The notes: generated by a model not told the origin, from the sequence alone. Numbered from the stretch's first letter, positions 28,085 to 38,318 are shown. The stretch is DNA of 64,000 nucleotides from Shinella sp. UYSO24 (GCA_902167985.1 CABHNZ010000003.1:372001-436000); one strand, 5' to 3'. Numbers and translations are program-made.

Positions 28085-30492
28085 ATGGCGGGATGTGGAA
28101 TGCGCGGCGCGCGCAAGGTGCTGGCGGCAGTTCTTGTAGCGACGACGAGCAGCTTTTCGATAGCGATGGCGCAGCAGCCGGGTGGCGGGCAGGTTCAGGC
28201 CGGCGCACGGACATTCGACTTTGATATTCCGGCAAAGCCGGTGCCGCAGGCGGTCAACGATATCGGCCGCATCACCGGGCTATCGGTCGTCTTCCGGGAA
28301 AATGGCGGAATGGCTGCCACCGGCAAGCCAGTCCGTGGATCGATGACGGCTGAGCAGGCGCTCACCGTCCTGCTTTCCGGTACCGGCTTCTCCTATCGCT
28401 TCAGTAATGCCCGGACGATCCAGATTTACGACCCATCCCAGGCATCCGATGCTGGTTCCAGCGACGCGACGGCCCTTGAGCCGATTATTCTCAGAGGGGC
28501 CACCGAGACGACGGAGGGCAGCGGCTCTTACCGGGCAGAGACCGTCACGATCGGCAAGACGGCGCGCAATCTGCGGGAGATCCCCAATGCCGTTGCCGTC
28601 GTCACCCGCCAGCAGATCGAGGATCAGGATCTCACCAGCGTGCAGGATGTGGTGGGGGCGACCAATGGCGCGACGCTGATCAAGAATGACGACGTCAACG
28701 AGCGCACGGAACTGCAATTCCGCGGGTTCGTTGCCAGCAGCCTGCAGGTCGATGGCACGTCCATGTCGGCCAATAACGACATGACGACCTTTGACACCGC
28801 GATCTATGATCGTGTGGAAGTGCTGAAAGGCCCGGCCGGCATCCTTCAGGGGCGCGCGAGCCCGGTGGGACGATCAACCTTGTCCGCAAGAAGCCGACTG
28901 ACGAGCGCCAGATCAAGGCGGATGCCGAGGTTGGTTCATGGAACCGGCGGCGGGGAGAAGTCGATATCAGTGGGCCGATCACGGAGGACGGCGGTGTGCG
29001 CGGCCGGATGGTCGGTGTCTGGGATAAGGGAGATTCCTTTATCGATCTCGTCAATTACGATCGCCGGCTTCTCTATGGCACATTGGAGTTCGATCTCACC
29101 GACCGCACGACACTGACTGTCGGGGGAACATGGCAGGAAGGAGAAGGGCGCAACTCCCGCGGTCTTCCAGCCTATGCCGATGGCCGATTGCTCGATGTGC
29201 CGCGTTCCACCTATGCCGGAGCCGACTGGGACCATAGCCGGACGCGCTCCACCGATGTCTTTGCAAGGCTGGATCATGAATTCGAGAATGGCGCGCAATG
29301 GAGTGCGAGCAGCAATTATCTCAATCGCAGCCGGGACGGAAAGATCGCTTTTGCCAATGCACCGGTCGATCCCGTAACCGGGCTGACGGAACTGCTTCCC
29401 GAACACCGCATCGATCGGGAAGACAATTTCAACTTCGACACCTCGCTGACCATGCCTTTCGAGGTCGGCGAACTGGAGCAGAAAGTCGTCATCGGCGCTG
29501 ACTATCAGCGGGCACGTGAAGAGATGGATCGCGCGCGCGGCCGGGCGGTCGACTTCGACATTTTCGATCCGGACTACGGCATTGCCGAGCCTGCCTGGAA
29601 TTTCAATCGCTTCGATCTGGTCAGAAACCGCCAGTATGGCATCTACGGCCAGGCGCAGATCAAGCCTGTCGAGTGGGGTACCATCGTTGTGGGCGGCCGT
29701 CTGACATGGTGGGACACACGCTCATCTGACCGCAGGAGCGGCGAGGAGGCATCCAGGGCCTCCGTTGATGGCAAGTTCACGCCCTATATCGCCGGCATTG
29801 TCGATGTGACGGATACCACGTCCGTCTATGCGTCCTACGCGTCGATATTCGTGCCGCAGGATGCCGTGACTGTCGATAACCAGGTGATCGATCCGCGAGA
29901 GGGCAAGCAGTATGAAGTCGGCGTGAAGACCGAACTCTTCGACGGAGCCGCCAATGCAAGCTTCGCGCTGTTCCAGATCGAAGACCGCAATCGCGCCGTC
30001 ACCGACCCATCCGATCCGGATTATTCGATCGCTTCCGGCAAGGCACGCAGCCGGGGCTTCGAGGTGGATGTGAGCGGTGAACTGCTGCCTTCCTGGGAGG
30101 TGATTGCCGGCTACACCTATCTGAGGAGCCAGTATCTCAACGATCCGGACAATGGGGACGCGGTATTCGAGCCGAGGGCGCCGAGGCACTCCTTCCGCCT
30201 ATGGAACAAGTATACGTTCGAGACCGGAAAGCTCGAAGGGCTGAGCCTCGGCGGTGGCATTCGGGTTTTCAGCGATGTCTACCGGATCGATGAGGGTGTC
30301 CGCTTCAGCCAGTCCGGCTATGCCGTCGTCGATCTGCAGCTCGGCTACAGGTTCAACGAGAACCTGAAGGCGAGCCTGACGGTCAGCAACGTGTTCGACA
30401 AGACCTATTACCAGTCTGTCGGCTATGGCGAACGCCAGAATTATTACGGCGCACCGCGGGCTGCCATGTTCAAGCTCTCCTCGACTTTCTGA
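28085..30492 (+). CDS. TonB-dependent siderophore receptor with STN signalling domain (apparent frameshift)
   Basis: An outer-membrane receptor of about 802 residues. The signal peptide is followed by an STN domain (FDFDIPAKPVPQAVNDIGRI to about residue 115), which signals to FecR. The plug domain follows with IPNAVAVVTRQQIEDQ and YDRVEVLKGPAGILQGR. At about 28862 one missing C separates RASP from GGTINLVRKKPTDE. The 22-strand barrel ends with the usual terminal aromatic (AAMFKLSSTF). VSNVFDKTYYQSVG is typical of hydroxamate/ferrichrome-type receptors. It lies between fecR and a FecEDCB-like importer. The siderophore is not identifiable. Confidence 0.92.
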
Positions 30493-30498
30493 AGGGAG

Positions 30499-31338
30499 AT
30501 GGCCTTGCACGGTCCCATGAGGCAAGCACCGGCAGCCAGGTTGAGTGCCAGGGATGTTTCGTTCTCCTACGGGAAGACGGAGATCCTGAAACAGGTCAGT
30601 GCCGCGATCTCGCCCGGCCGGCTGACGGCACTCGTTGGTCCCAACGGTTCGGGAAAGTCGACATTGCTGGCGGCGCTTGCGCGGTTTCTGTCGCCGTCCG
30701 GCGGTCAGGTCGAGCTTGATGGTGAACCGATCCTGCAGCAACCGTCGAAAGCGGTTGCCCGCAAACTGGCCATCCTGCCGCAATCGCCTCCCGTTCCGGA
30801 GGGGATCACGGTCTTCGAACTGGTCTCGCGCGGCCGGTTTCCGCATGGCGGCTTGCTGGGCCTCTGGAGCGCCTCCGATCTCTCCGTGATCGATGCCGCG
30901 ATGGACATGACGGGCGTCAGGGAGTTTGCCGGCCGGCCGGTCAGCGGGCTTTCCGGCGGACAACGTCAGCGGGCCTGGATCGCCATGGCTCTGGCGCAGG
31001 AGACGCCGATCCTGCTTCTCGACGAGCCAACTTCGGCGCTCGATCTGCGCTATCAGTTGGAAATCCTCGCTCTTTTGCAGGGCCTTTGCCGCCATCACGG
31101 GCGCACCGTCGTCATTGCCCTTCACGATCTGAACATGGCCGCGGCGCATGCCGATGAGATGATCTTTTTTCGCGATGGAACGGTGCATGGCGCCGGCGTG
31201 ACAGAGGAGATCTGTACCGCAGCCATGATCGGAGCCGTTTTCGACGTCGCAGTCGATGTGCTCTTCGAACCGAGAACGGGAAAGCCGGTCTTCGTGCCGA
31301 GACTGGCTGGCGTAGACGCAAGAGCAGTCGATGGCTGA
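30499..31338 (+). CDS. Iron-siderophore ABC transporter ATP-binding protein, FecE/FepC type
   Basis: A 279-residue ATPase, 6 bp after the receptor gene. Walker A is GPNGSGKSTLL, the Q-loop LAILPQSPPVPEGITV, the signature LSGGQRQRAWIAMALAQ, Walker B ILLLDEPTSALD and the switch ALHDLNMAA. VSRGRFPHGG is a class hallmark of siderophore/B12 importers. Confidence 0.93.
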   Translation: MALHGPMRQAPAARLSARDVSFSYGKTEILKQVSAAISPGRLTALVGPNGSGKSTLLAALARFLSPSGGQVELDGEPILQQPSKAVARKLAILPQSPPVPEGITVFELVSRGRFPHGGLLGLWSASDLSVIDAAMDMTGVREFAGRPVSGLSGGQRQRAWIAMALAQETPILLLDEPTSALDLRYQLEILALLQGLCRHHGRTVVIALHDLNMAAAHADEMIFFRDGTVHGAGVTEEICTAAMIGAVFDVAVDVLFEPRTGKPVFVPRLAGVDARAVDG

Positions 31339-32361
31339 GATCTCGCCGGCCGGCCAGCGCACACATGGCTCTCCGTCTGCGGGCCATTTTTGCTGATCCT
31401 GCTGATGGCGGTCGCCGCCCTGTCTATCGCGGCCGTCTCGCTTGCAAGCGGTGCACGTGCCATTTCCCTGGCAACGATGCTGGGTGCTTTCACCGACTTT
31501 AATCCCGCCGATTTCGACCATCAGGCGCTCATGCTCTTCCGGTTGCCGCGATTGGTGGCAGCCTGTCTTGTCGGGGCCGCGCTGGCGCTGGCAGGAGCAC
31601 TGATGCGGGTTGTCATCCGCAATCCGCTGGCGGAGCCGCAGCTTCTCGGCCTGAATGCGGGGGCGGCGCTGGCGGTGGTTGCCGCGTCGGCCGTCGGGCT
31701 CGATCCGACCGGCGCCCTTCGGCCTTTCGCGGCGGCAACCGGCGCGGCCACGACTTTCGCTGTCGTCCTGCTTCTTTCCGGCCTCGGAGCCGGAGGCGCT
31801 ACCCCCTTGAAAGTGACGCTGAGCGGCGTGATCGTGTCTGCCTTTGCCTCCTCCGTGACCTCGGCCCTGCTCCTCATAGATGATCAGGCTCTGGGTGATC
31901 TGCGCTTCTGGCTTGCGGGTGATCTTGCAGGACAGGCCGGCACGCATCTGGCGGTCTGCACCGCCGCGATCGGCCTTGCGGTTGTTGCGACATTTCTCAT
32001 GGCGCCACGTCTTGCCGTTCTGTCTCTCGGCGATCAGGTGGCACGCGGGCTCGGGGTCAATGTCAGGGCAACGCGCATTCTGGCCGTCGCTGCCGGTGCC
32101 GCCCTCTGCGGTGCGGCGGTCACGCTTGCCGGACCGATCGGCTTTATCGGATTGATTGTCCCGCATCTCGTCAGGCGGATGCTGGGGGAGGGGTTGCGTC
32201 TGCAATTTACCGCCTGCCTTCTGGGTGGCCCGATCCTGCTTCTGGCCGCCGACATTCTGGCACGTCAGCTGATAGCGCCGGCCGAGATCGCAACCGGCGT
32301 CATCACCGGGGCGCTCGGCGCGTTCTTCTTCATCATCCTCGTTGCGCGGTATTTCCGATGA
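31331..32361 (+). CDS. FecCD-family siderophore permease 1 (apparent frameshift)
   Basis: ATG 31331 overlaps the ATPase end. One T is missing in the run at 31387-31391; repaired, it reads GSPSAGHFLLILLMAVAALSI. The rest is a typical FecCD permease of about 343 residues with ten membrane helices. Motifs are FRLPRLVAACLVGAALALAG, RNPLAEPQLLGLNAGAALAV, and GPIGFIGLIVPHLVRRMLG. Confidence 0.9.
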
Positions 32362-33422
32362 GCGGGGCCGATCACAATGCCGGTTATCTCCGGTCGGGAT
32401 ATCGCAAACTGGGAAGGGCGCAGACCTTCCTGATCTACCGTCCCACCATCTTTCTCGGGCTTGCAGGTGCTGTCATCCTGCTTGCGGCCATGGCCGTGTC
32501 GGCACTTTCGATCGGTAGCCTCAGGACTTCGCCATCCGACCTGCTCTCCCTTCTGTCCGGCGAGGCCCGAGGCGATATCGCCGCGCTTGTCATCGGCCAG
32601 CTGCGATTGCCGCGCATCCTTCTGGCGCTTCTGTGTGGAGCAGCACTCGGCGCTGCCGGGGCGGCAATGCAGTCGGCCACCCGCAACGCTCTTGCGGATC
32701 CCGGCTTGATCGGCATCAAGGAGGGCACAGTCCTCGCGGTCGTCGCAGCCTTGCTGTTCCTACCGCAGCTTTCTCCCGTCTGGCGGCCCGTCCTTGGTCT
32801 TGCCGGCGGCGCTCTCGTTGCCGTCACGGTGATTGCCATTGCCCGTTCGCTGTCCGGCTTGCGCTTCGTCCTGATCGGCATCGGCGTCTCCTGGCTCCTG
32901 TCGTCAGGCATAGCGCTCTTCATGACCATGGCCCGCATCAGCGAAGTCCAGACGGCGATGATATGGCTTGGAGGCAGCCTGCATGCCGCCTCCTGGCTCG
33001 ATCTTGAAATGGCACTTCCATGGGTGGCGGCGGGATTTGCCCTCCTGCTTGCAACGACCCGAGCGGCGGATGCGGCCATGCTGGGAGACATGGTTTCGAC
33101 AGGCTTGGGGGTGCGGGCCAGTCTTCTCAACGCAGCGAGACTGTCCGGCGCGGTCTTGCTCACCTGCGCCTGCGCTTCCGTGGTGGGCGGACTGGGCTTT
33201 GTCGGGCTTGTTGCGCCGCATCTGGCCCGGCTCTGCTTCGGCTCGTCGCAGATGCCGCTCGTTCTGGGCAGTGCCGCCTTCGGCAGCCTCCTCGTGCTTC
33301 TGGCCGATACGGTGGGACGCACCCTCTTTGCCCCCGTGCAGATCCCGGCGGGTATTCTGATGGCGGTGCTCGGGATGCCGTTCTTCCTGTTTCTGATGTG
33401 GCAACGAAGGAATGTCCTGTGA
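32358..33422 (+). CDS. FecCD-family siderophore permease 2
   Basis: A 354-residue permease, overlapping permease 1 by 4 bp. The motifs repeat the family pattern: LRLPRILLALLCGAALGAAG, RNALADPGLIGIKEGTVLAV, and GLGFVGLVAPHLARLCFG. The two permeases form the heterodimeric inner-membrane channel. The gene is intact throughout. Confidence 0.92.
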   Translation: MSGADHNAGYLRSGYRKLGRAQTFLIYRPTIFLGLAGAVILLAAMAVSALSIGSLRTSPSDLLSLLSGEARGDIAALVIGQLRLPRILLALLCGAALGAAGAAMQSATRNALADPGLIGIKEGTVLAVVAALLFLPQLSPVWRPVLGLAGGALVAVTVIAIARSLSGLRFVLIGIGVSWLLSSGIALFMTMARISEVQTAMIWLGGSLHAASWLDLEMALPWVAAGFALLLATTRAADAAMLGDMVSTGLGVRASLLNAARLSGAVLLTCACASVVGGLGFVGLVAPHLARLCFGSSQMPLVLGSAAFGSLLVLLADTVGRTLFAPVQIPAGILMAVLGMPFFLFLMWQRRNVL

Positions 33423-34374
33423 TGAGATTGCATCTTGCGGCTCTGGCCGTGACTGCCCTTTTGTGCTCTGCCTGTCGTTGCTCGCCCCAGAGGCGCTGGC
33501 GCGTGAAATCCGCGATGACGCCGGGCGGTGGATCGACATCACCGACAGGCCGCAGCGCATTGTGTCTCTCGACGATGCCGATCTAACAGTGCCCTTGCTT
33601 GAACTTGGCGTCGTGCCGATCGCCAGCCAGGGCAGGCTCGGCAAGGCGGGGCATCGCTTTCTCCGCTCCGGCCTGACGCTCACGGGCCTCGACTTCGACA
33701 ATACCAGAATGACATTTCTCGGCATGCAGCCCGTGGATGTCGAAGCGGTGGCAGCGCTCAAGCCGGACCTGATCCTCACATTCAAGGGTCGGCCGACACC
33801 GCCGGAGCAATTGCAGGCGATTGCGCCGACGGTCGTCATTGATGACATCGCCCGTGGACCTGATGGCGTCTATGACTTTCTGGCCGAGCTGACCGGACGC
33901 GAGGATGAACTTGCGACCATTCGGCGGCGGTATCAGGCCCAGATCATTCAGTTGCGGAAAATGGCCGGAGACAATCCGCCGATGATCTCGGTCATATCGG
34001 CAACCGGCGACCGCAAGCTCAGCGTTGAAAGACGTTACGGCAGTCTCGGGCTTGTCCTGCGTGATGCAGGCTTTGCCTCTCCCGATATCATTCGCTCCAT
34101 TCCGGAAAATTCAGGTGCGGTTTTCAGCCCGGAAGCACTGCCGGAATTTGATGCCGATATCATCTTCGACACCTACCGGAACGATCGCAACGAAACGCGG
34201 GAGAATGCCCGGCAGCGGCTGGAAAACATGCTGCCGGGCTATTGCCGTTTTCTGAGCGCCTGCCGCAAGGGACGCTACTATTTCCTGCCGCGGGATGAAG
34301 CAAAGTCGACGACCTATGCGGCACGGATGATGGCCATTGCCACGATCACCGCGATGGTTTCGTCGCTGCCTTGA
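33422..34374 (+). CDS. FecB-like siderophore-binding protein (apparent frameshift)
   Basis: The start ATG 33422 overlaps the permease stop. One missing T near 33463 joins MRLHLAALAVTAL to FVLCLSLLAPEALAREI, giving a normal signal peptide. The mature domain has DDAGRWIDITDRPQRIVSLD, then LELGVVPIASQGRL, DVEAVAALKPDLILTF and a terminal KGRYYFLPRDEAKSTTYAARMM. It is about 317 residues and the last gene of the fecIR-receptor-fecEDCB-type run. Confidence 0.87.
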
Positions 34375-34434
34375 CGACAGGTGATCCCGGCCTGATTGCC
34401 GAGATGGGCGAAAAGGTGTCGAACGCTCTGCCCC

Positions 34435-34974
34435 TCATTTCGTGGAGACGATGCCCATCTGCTTCAACAGCGCAAGATTGTCCTCGATATGCCAGTTGTC
34501 GCTGACCTTGCCCTTCGTCACCTTGATAAGGTCCGTGGCGATGAATTCGATTGCTTTGCCTGTGCCTCTGGTTTGGCCGAACGTCCCGGTGAAATGGCCT
34601 CGAAAGACCATGTGGACGGTGGCATAATCGCCGGCGAGGACCATCTTGCGGACCTCGACGGAAAGATCGGGCACGGCCGCGCGGAATGTCTTCGACGCGA
34701 ATTCGGGGCCATCGGGCCCTTGCGGGCGCCCATCGGGTAGCGTGTGATCGGTAAATGTCGGCGCGATCGCAGCCTTGAGGTCAGCCGCGTCGCCACTGTT
34801 CCAGAAACTGTAGAAATGGCGCGCCGCACGCTCGGTTGCTGCTTCTTCGCGGGAATGCGGCAGCGAGTGCACGATATCGTCGATTTTCAAGGGAGCAGCA
34901 GCGAAGCTCGGGCCGCCGATCACGGCGGCTAAGGCAAAGGCCGTCAGGCCGCTTTTAACAGCGTGCTTGATCAT
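34435..34974 (-). CDS. Exported SnoaL-like ester cyclase/NTF2-fold protein
   Basis: A 179-residue protein with signal peptide VKSGLTAFALAAVIGGPSFAAA. The body follows the SnoaL-like polyketide cyclase family: ARHFYSFWNSGDAADLKAAIAPTFTDHTLPDG, then GPDGPEFASKTFRAAVPDLSVEV, FRGHFTGTFGQTRGTGKAIEFIATDLIKV and SDNWHIEDNLALLKQMG. Such proteins act as small NTF2-fold cyclases or unknown detoxifiers. A VOC gene and an SDR gene lie upstream on the same strand and are likely co-transcribed, under the divergent LysR regulator. Confidence 0.78.
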   Translation of the reverse strand: MIKHAVKSGLTAFALAAVIGGPSFAAAPLKIDDIVHSLPHSREEAATERAARHFYSFWNSGDAADLKAAIAPTFTDHTLPDGRPQGPDGPEFASKTFRAAVPDLSVEVRKMVLAGDYATVHMVFRGHFTGTFGQTRGTGKAIEFIATDLIKVTKGKVSDNWHIEDNLALLKQMGIVSTK

Positions 34975-35373
34975 CTTGGTCTCCTGTTTGTCTGTTCACT
35001 CTGGGATGGGGTCGGGTCTCTCGAAAGACGAGTTCAATGAGTATGCCGCCCGGTGTCCGGACAAAGAGGCGTCGCTCGCCCAGATCCGGAAGATCCATCG
35101 TCGAATAGGAAATGCCCTTTCCGTCGAGCCTTGGCGAAACGACGCGTATCCCTCAAGCCGGAAGGCGACGTGATCGATCATTTCCCCGATGCGGCCAGAG
35201 GATGTTGCGTCGCCGGGGATGAGATGAACGATCGGCTCATCTCCATGGTAGAGCCAATAACCGGGGAAGCCGAAGTTCGGGCGATAGCCGACGGCAAGGC
35301 CGAGCAGGTCCTGAAGGAACGTTCGGGTAACGTCCAGGTCTGCGGTTCGAAGTGTGACGTGATCGAGCCGCAT
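34955..35373 (-). CDS. VOC-fold glyoxalase/dioxygenase-like protein (apparent frameshift)
   Basis: The N-terminal half reads RLDHVTLRTADLDVTRTFLQDLLGL and DEPIVHLIPGD, a standard VOC module. At about 35138 one missing base separates EGYASFRQ from RLDGKGISYSTMDLPDLGERRLFVRTPGGILIELVFRE, which carries the expected metal-ligand Glu. Repaired it has about 139 residues and overlaps the downstream cyclase gene by 20 bp. The start lies 4 bp after the SDR stop. The reaction is unknown. Confidence 0.72.
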
Positions 35374-35377
35374 CGCA

Positions 35378-36090
35378 CTATCCGATCACGCCGCCGCCAT
35401 CGACACGCACGGTGGTGCCCGTCGCAAAGGGCGTTGTCATTAGGAAGAGGACCGCATTGGCGATATCCGATGGCCGCCCGATCGTCTTGGCGGGAAGGTT
35501 TGCTGCGACCCGTTCGAACATCGCGTTTCGGCTTGCCTCATCCATTTTGGCCCATAGCGGGGTGTCGATCAGGCCGGGGGAAACGGCATTGACCCGGACT
35601 GGCGACAATTCCAGCGCAAGGCCCCGAGCCAGCGATTCAAGCGCGGCATTGATTGCGCCCTGTAGCACCGACGACGATGACGGCCTTTCGCTGAGGAAGC
35701 CGGAAATGAAGGTCAAGGTGCCGTGCTCCGCGATGCGGGCGGCCTTGGCAATGCGATAGCGCCCCAGAACTTGCTCTCCATGGCTTGTTTCGCATCTTCG
35801 AGGGAGAGCTTGCGCACCGGTCCGCTCGGGGTCTGGGCGGCAGAGACCACGATATGGTCCCAGGCCTCATTCTCTATGAAGAAACGTTCTATCGCGGTCT
35901 CATCGCCGGTATCGAGAACGGCGACCGCGATACCGGCAGCCATGGAATCCGCCGCCCGTGCAAGCTTCTCGGCAGATCGCGAGGCTATCGTCACATGCGC
36001 ATCGATGGCGGCAGCCTGCTGAGCGATCGCCAGACCGATACCGGAGCTGCCACCGATGACGAGAACCCGATTATTCGCAATTGATGTCAT
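35378..36090 (-). CDS. Short-chain dehydrogenase/reductase (apparent frameshift)
   Basis: Start ATG 36090. The NAD(P) fold is RVLVIGGSSGIGLAIAQQAA (TGxxxGIG-type, here GGSSGIG), followed by TIASRSAEKLARA. The frame breaks near 35757 after SKFWGA and resumes YRIAKAARIAEHGTLTFISG. The catalytic region is atypical, with FLSERPSSSSVLQGAINAALESLARGLALE: the usual YxxxK is not seen. VNAVSPGLIDTPLW and TGTTVRVDGGGVIG complete the fold. It is about 237 residues, of the YxxxK-lacking SDR kind. It is divergent from the LysR gene that may control it. Confidence 0.8.
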
Positions 36091-36153
36091 TGTTTTCTCT
36101 CCTGCCATTGGCAGCGTCGCGCTGCCGTTGCGATGACGGAAATTTATGTGCGA

Positions 36154-36167
36154 AGAGCTCTTGCGAT
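36154..36167. repeat. 14-nt repeat, copy 1, in the SDR/LysR divergent promoter
   Basis: AGAGCTCTTGCGAT, 45 bp before the lysR start. An identical copy lies at 37253-37266, downstream of the same gene. It contains the palindrome AGAGCTCT and may be a regulator site. Confidence 0.4.
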
Positions 36168-36211
36168 AATGGCGATTGTTGGAGACTGTCTCTTGCGGTA
36201 TTAGCAAGGAT

Positions 36212-37105
36212 ATGAGCGATAACCTCCTCGACATGCTTGTTTTTGCGCGGGTGATCCAGGCGGGCAGCCTGTCAGGTGCCGCGCGTGAGATGAATGTCTC
36301 GTTGACCGTCGTCAGCCGCAAGCTGTCGAGGCTGGAGGATCGCCTTGGCGTGCGGCTGATCAACCGCACGACGCGAGCGCTGGCGACGACGGAAGAAGGT
36401 GCGCGCTTTTATGATCGATGCGTGCAGATCCTGGCCGAAATCGAGGATGCGGAGACCGAAGCGTCAAGCGGCAGCAACACGGCCGCAGGCCTCTTGCGGG
36501 TGACGTCGACCTTCGCCTTCGGCATCCGGTGGATTGCGCCGCTTCTGCAGCAGTTTCAGGAGCAGAACCCGGATCTGCATGTCCATCTGGACACCGACGA
36601 CAGTGTCACAAACATCATCGATGGTGGTTATGACCTTGCCATACGCTTCGGGGCGCTGTCTGACTCCAGCCTGATTGCGCGCCAGATCGCGCCAAACCGG
36701 CGGGTCATATGTGCCTCACCTGCCTATCTTGAGCGGCGAGGACGTCCCTCCAGCATCGATGACCTGCTCCTTCATGACGTGATCTCCTTTGGCGATCCAC
36801 CCAACAGCCATTGGACCTTCGCCGATGGCCGAAGCATCAACGTCAAGGGGAAACTCAGCACCAATAATGGCGAACTCGCCCATCGCTGGGCGCTGTCCGG
36901 GGCTGGGCTTGTCCTCAAGTCGATCTGGGATGTCGAGGACGACATTCGCGGCGGCCGACTTGACGTCGTTCTTCCCGGGGCAAGCCTCGCTGCTGCCCCC
37001 ATCCATGTCGTCCTCCCCCACAGCCGCCTTGCCGCTGCCAAGGTAAGATTATGCGTCGATTTTCTGGCGGCTGGCTTGAAGTCCGTGCAGTTGGCAACCG
37101 GGTGA
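36212..37105 (+). CDS. LysR-family transcriptional regulator
   Basis: A 297-residue LTTR. The start ATG 36212 follows AAGGAT. The winged HTH is VFARVIQAGSLSGAAREMNVSLTVVSRKLSRLEDRLGVRLINRTTR (about 9-54). The effector domain has LLRVTSTFAFGIRWIAPLLQQF and DLAIRFGALSDSSLIARQI, typical of the CrgA/DmlR-like group. It is divergent from the SDR-VOC-cyclase genes, its likely targets. Confidence 0.9.
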   Translation: MSDNLLDMLVFARVIQAGSLSGAAREMNVSLTVVSRKLSRLEDRLGVRLINRTTRALATTEEGARFYDRCVQILAEIEDAETEASSGSNTAAGLLRVTSTFAFGIRWIAPLLQQFQEQNPDLHVHLDTDDSVTNIIDGGYDLAIRFGALSDSSLIARQIAPNRRVICASPAYLERRGRPSSIDDLLLHDVISFGDPPNSHWTFADGRSINVKGKLSTNNGELAHRWALSGAGLVLKSIWDVEDDIRGGRLDVVLPGASLAAAPIHVVLPHSRLAAAKVRLCVDFLAAGLKSVQLATG

Positions 37106-37252
37106 GGTTTCCCGCCCATTCGCGGCTTCACTCCATCTCGTTTGGTGCATCCGTTGCCATGGCGATGGCAGGCGTGTCGAGGGCGACGAGGTAAAATCGC
37201 GCCGGGCGCGGCGGCATGGAACACTCTTGGGCCTGCTGGCGTTGAAATGCCG

Positions 37253-37266
37253 AGAGCTCTTGCGAT
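37253..37266. repeat. 14-nt repeat, copy 2, upstream of the DUF2147 gene
   Basis: AGAGCTCTTGCGAT, identical to the copy at 36154-36167 and 58 bp before the DUF2147 start. Confidence 0.4.
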
Positions 37267-37310
37267 CCAAAGAGCCCCTGTTACCCAAAGAGCCCCTGTG
37301 ACCCAAAGAG
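37267..37310. repeat. Short tandem repeat, 18-bp unit
   Basis: Two full units AGCCCCTGT(T/G)ACCCAAAG with a partial CCAAAG before and AG after, differing at one base. It lies in the leader of the DUF2147 gene. It may be slippage-prone spacer DNA or paired protein sites. Confidence 0.6.
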
Positions 37311-37323
37311 AAAGTGGCGAGCG

Positions 37324-37758
37324 ATGATGCGTATTTCGTCTTCATGTGCCGGTCGAAGCCACAAGGCCTCGCGCGGAGGATGTCTTTCGGCAGGGGCATT
37401 TGTCGGTATTGCCATCATCGGCATGGGGCTTTCGGGGCCTGCCGATGCGGCTGGAATAGAAGGCAACTGGCAACGCGGAGATGGCAATGCGCGCGTCACA
37501 GTCGCGCCTTGCGGTGACGATATCTGCGCGATCAATACCTGGATCAAGCCCGGGACACCGCGCGAAAAGACGGGCGACAGACTGGTCATGTCGGTCAAGC
37601 CCGCTCCCGGTGGCGGTTACACCGGGACTGCTTTCGATCCGCAGCGTGACAGGACCTACAGGCTGACGATCACGATTGCCGGCGATCGAATGACGACGCG
37701 TGGCTGTATCATTGCCGGCCTCCTGTGCCGCGGGATCGACTGGACACGTATCAACTGA
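37324..37758 (+). CDS. DUF2147-family exported protein
   Basis: A 144-residue protein with a hydrophobic N-terminal export segment (AGAFVGIAIIGMGLSGPADAA). The conserved DUF2147 core follows: EGNWQRGDGNARVTVAPCGD, then ICAINTWIKPG, GDRLVMSV, GTAFDPQRDRTYRLTITIAG and MTTRGCIIAGLLCRGIDWTR. Four cysteines suggest disulfides. The family is periplasmic and of unknown role. An ATG three bases later is also possible as start. Confidence 0.85.
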   Translation: MMRISSSCAGRSHKASRGGCLSAGAFVGIAIIGMGLSGPADAAGIEGNWQRGDGNARVTVAPCGDDICAINTWIKPGTPREKTGDRLVMSVKPAPGGGYTGTAFDPQRDRTYRLTITIAGDRMTTRGCIIAGLLCRGIDWTRIN

Positions 37759-37793
37759 GGCCCGTGACGCGGGGCTAGGCGAAGGATCGATAT

Positions 37794-38318
37794 ATGTCCG
37801 TGAAGGTTTTCCTGATCGCGATGGTCGTGACACTTGTTGTCTTCGTTGCTATCGATTTCATCTGGCTGACAGCTATGGCTGATCGCCTCTATCGCCCGGC
37901 TCTGGGCGACATGCTGGCATCGCAGTTCCGGCCGCTGCCGGCGGCCAGTTTCTACCTCATCTATGCTGCCGGACTGACCTTTCTTGCGGTCCGTCCGGGC
38001 CTTATGGCCGGTCGTCCCATGGCCAGCTTCGTCCATGGCGCGGTCTTGGGTCTTGTTGCCTATGCAACATATGATCTTACCAATCAGGCAACGCTGAAAA
38101 ACTGGTCGACACTCCTCACACTTGCCGATCTGGCATGGGGCACTTTCCTTTCCGCCACGGCTGCCTGGGTGGGGCATTGGGCAGGGCATATCGTCACCCG
38201 TCGCTCGCAGGATGAGCGGGGCGTCGACGCCCGCCCAATGTCCGTCAATGCCCGCGATCATCGGCCCGCGCTTGCCTGCGGCCGAAAAGCGATTCCGATT
38301 TTCACTCCGATAGGCTAG
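37794..38318 (+). CDS. DUF2177-family inner-membrane protein
   Basis: A 174-residue protein with four membrane helices. The signature lies in VFVAIDFIWLTAMADRLYRPALG (about 17-39) and GLVAYATYDLTNQATLKNWS (about 90-109). This is DUF2177, a small membrane family of unknown function. The last about 35 residues after HIVTRR are hydrophilic and not family-like. The natural C-terminus might be shorter, with a missing base near 38210. Confidence 0.82.
   Translation: MSVKVFLIAMVVTLVVFVAIDFIWLTAMADRLYRPALGDMLASQFRPLPAASFYLIYAAGLTFLAVRPGLMAGRPMASFVHGAVLGLVAYATYDLTNQATLKNWSTLLTLADLAWGTFLSATAAWVGHWAGHIVTRRSQDERGVDARPMSVNARDHRPALACGRKAIPIFTPIG

Noticed and set aside
30199..32205. Open minus-strand frame of 668 codons opposite the siderophore receptor and importer genes
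   Set aside because: It is antisense to well-recognised genes, rich in Arg, Gly and Gln with no domain, and arises from high-GC third positions.
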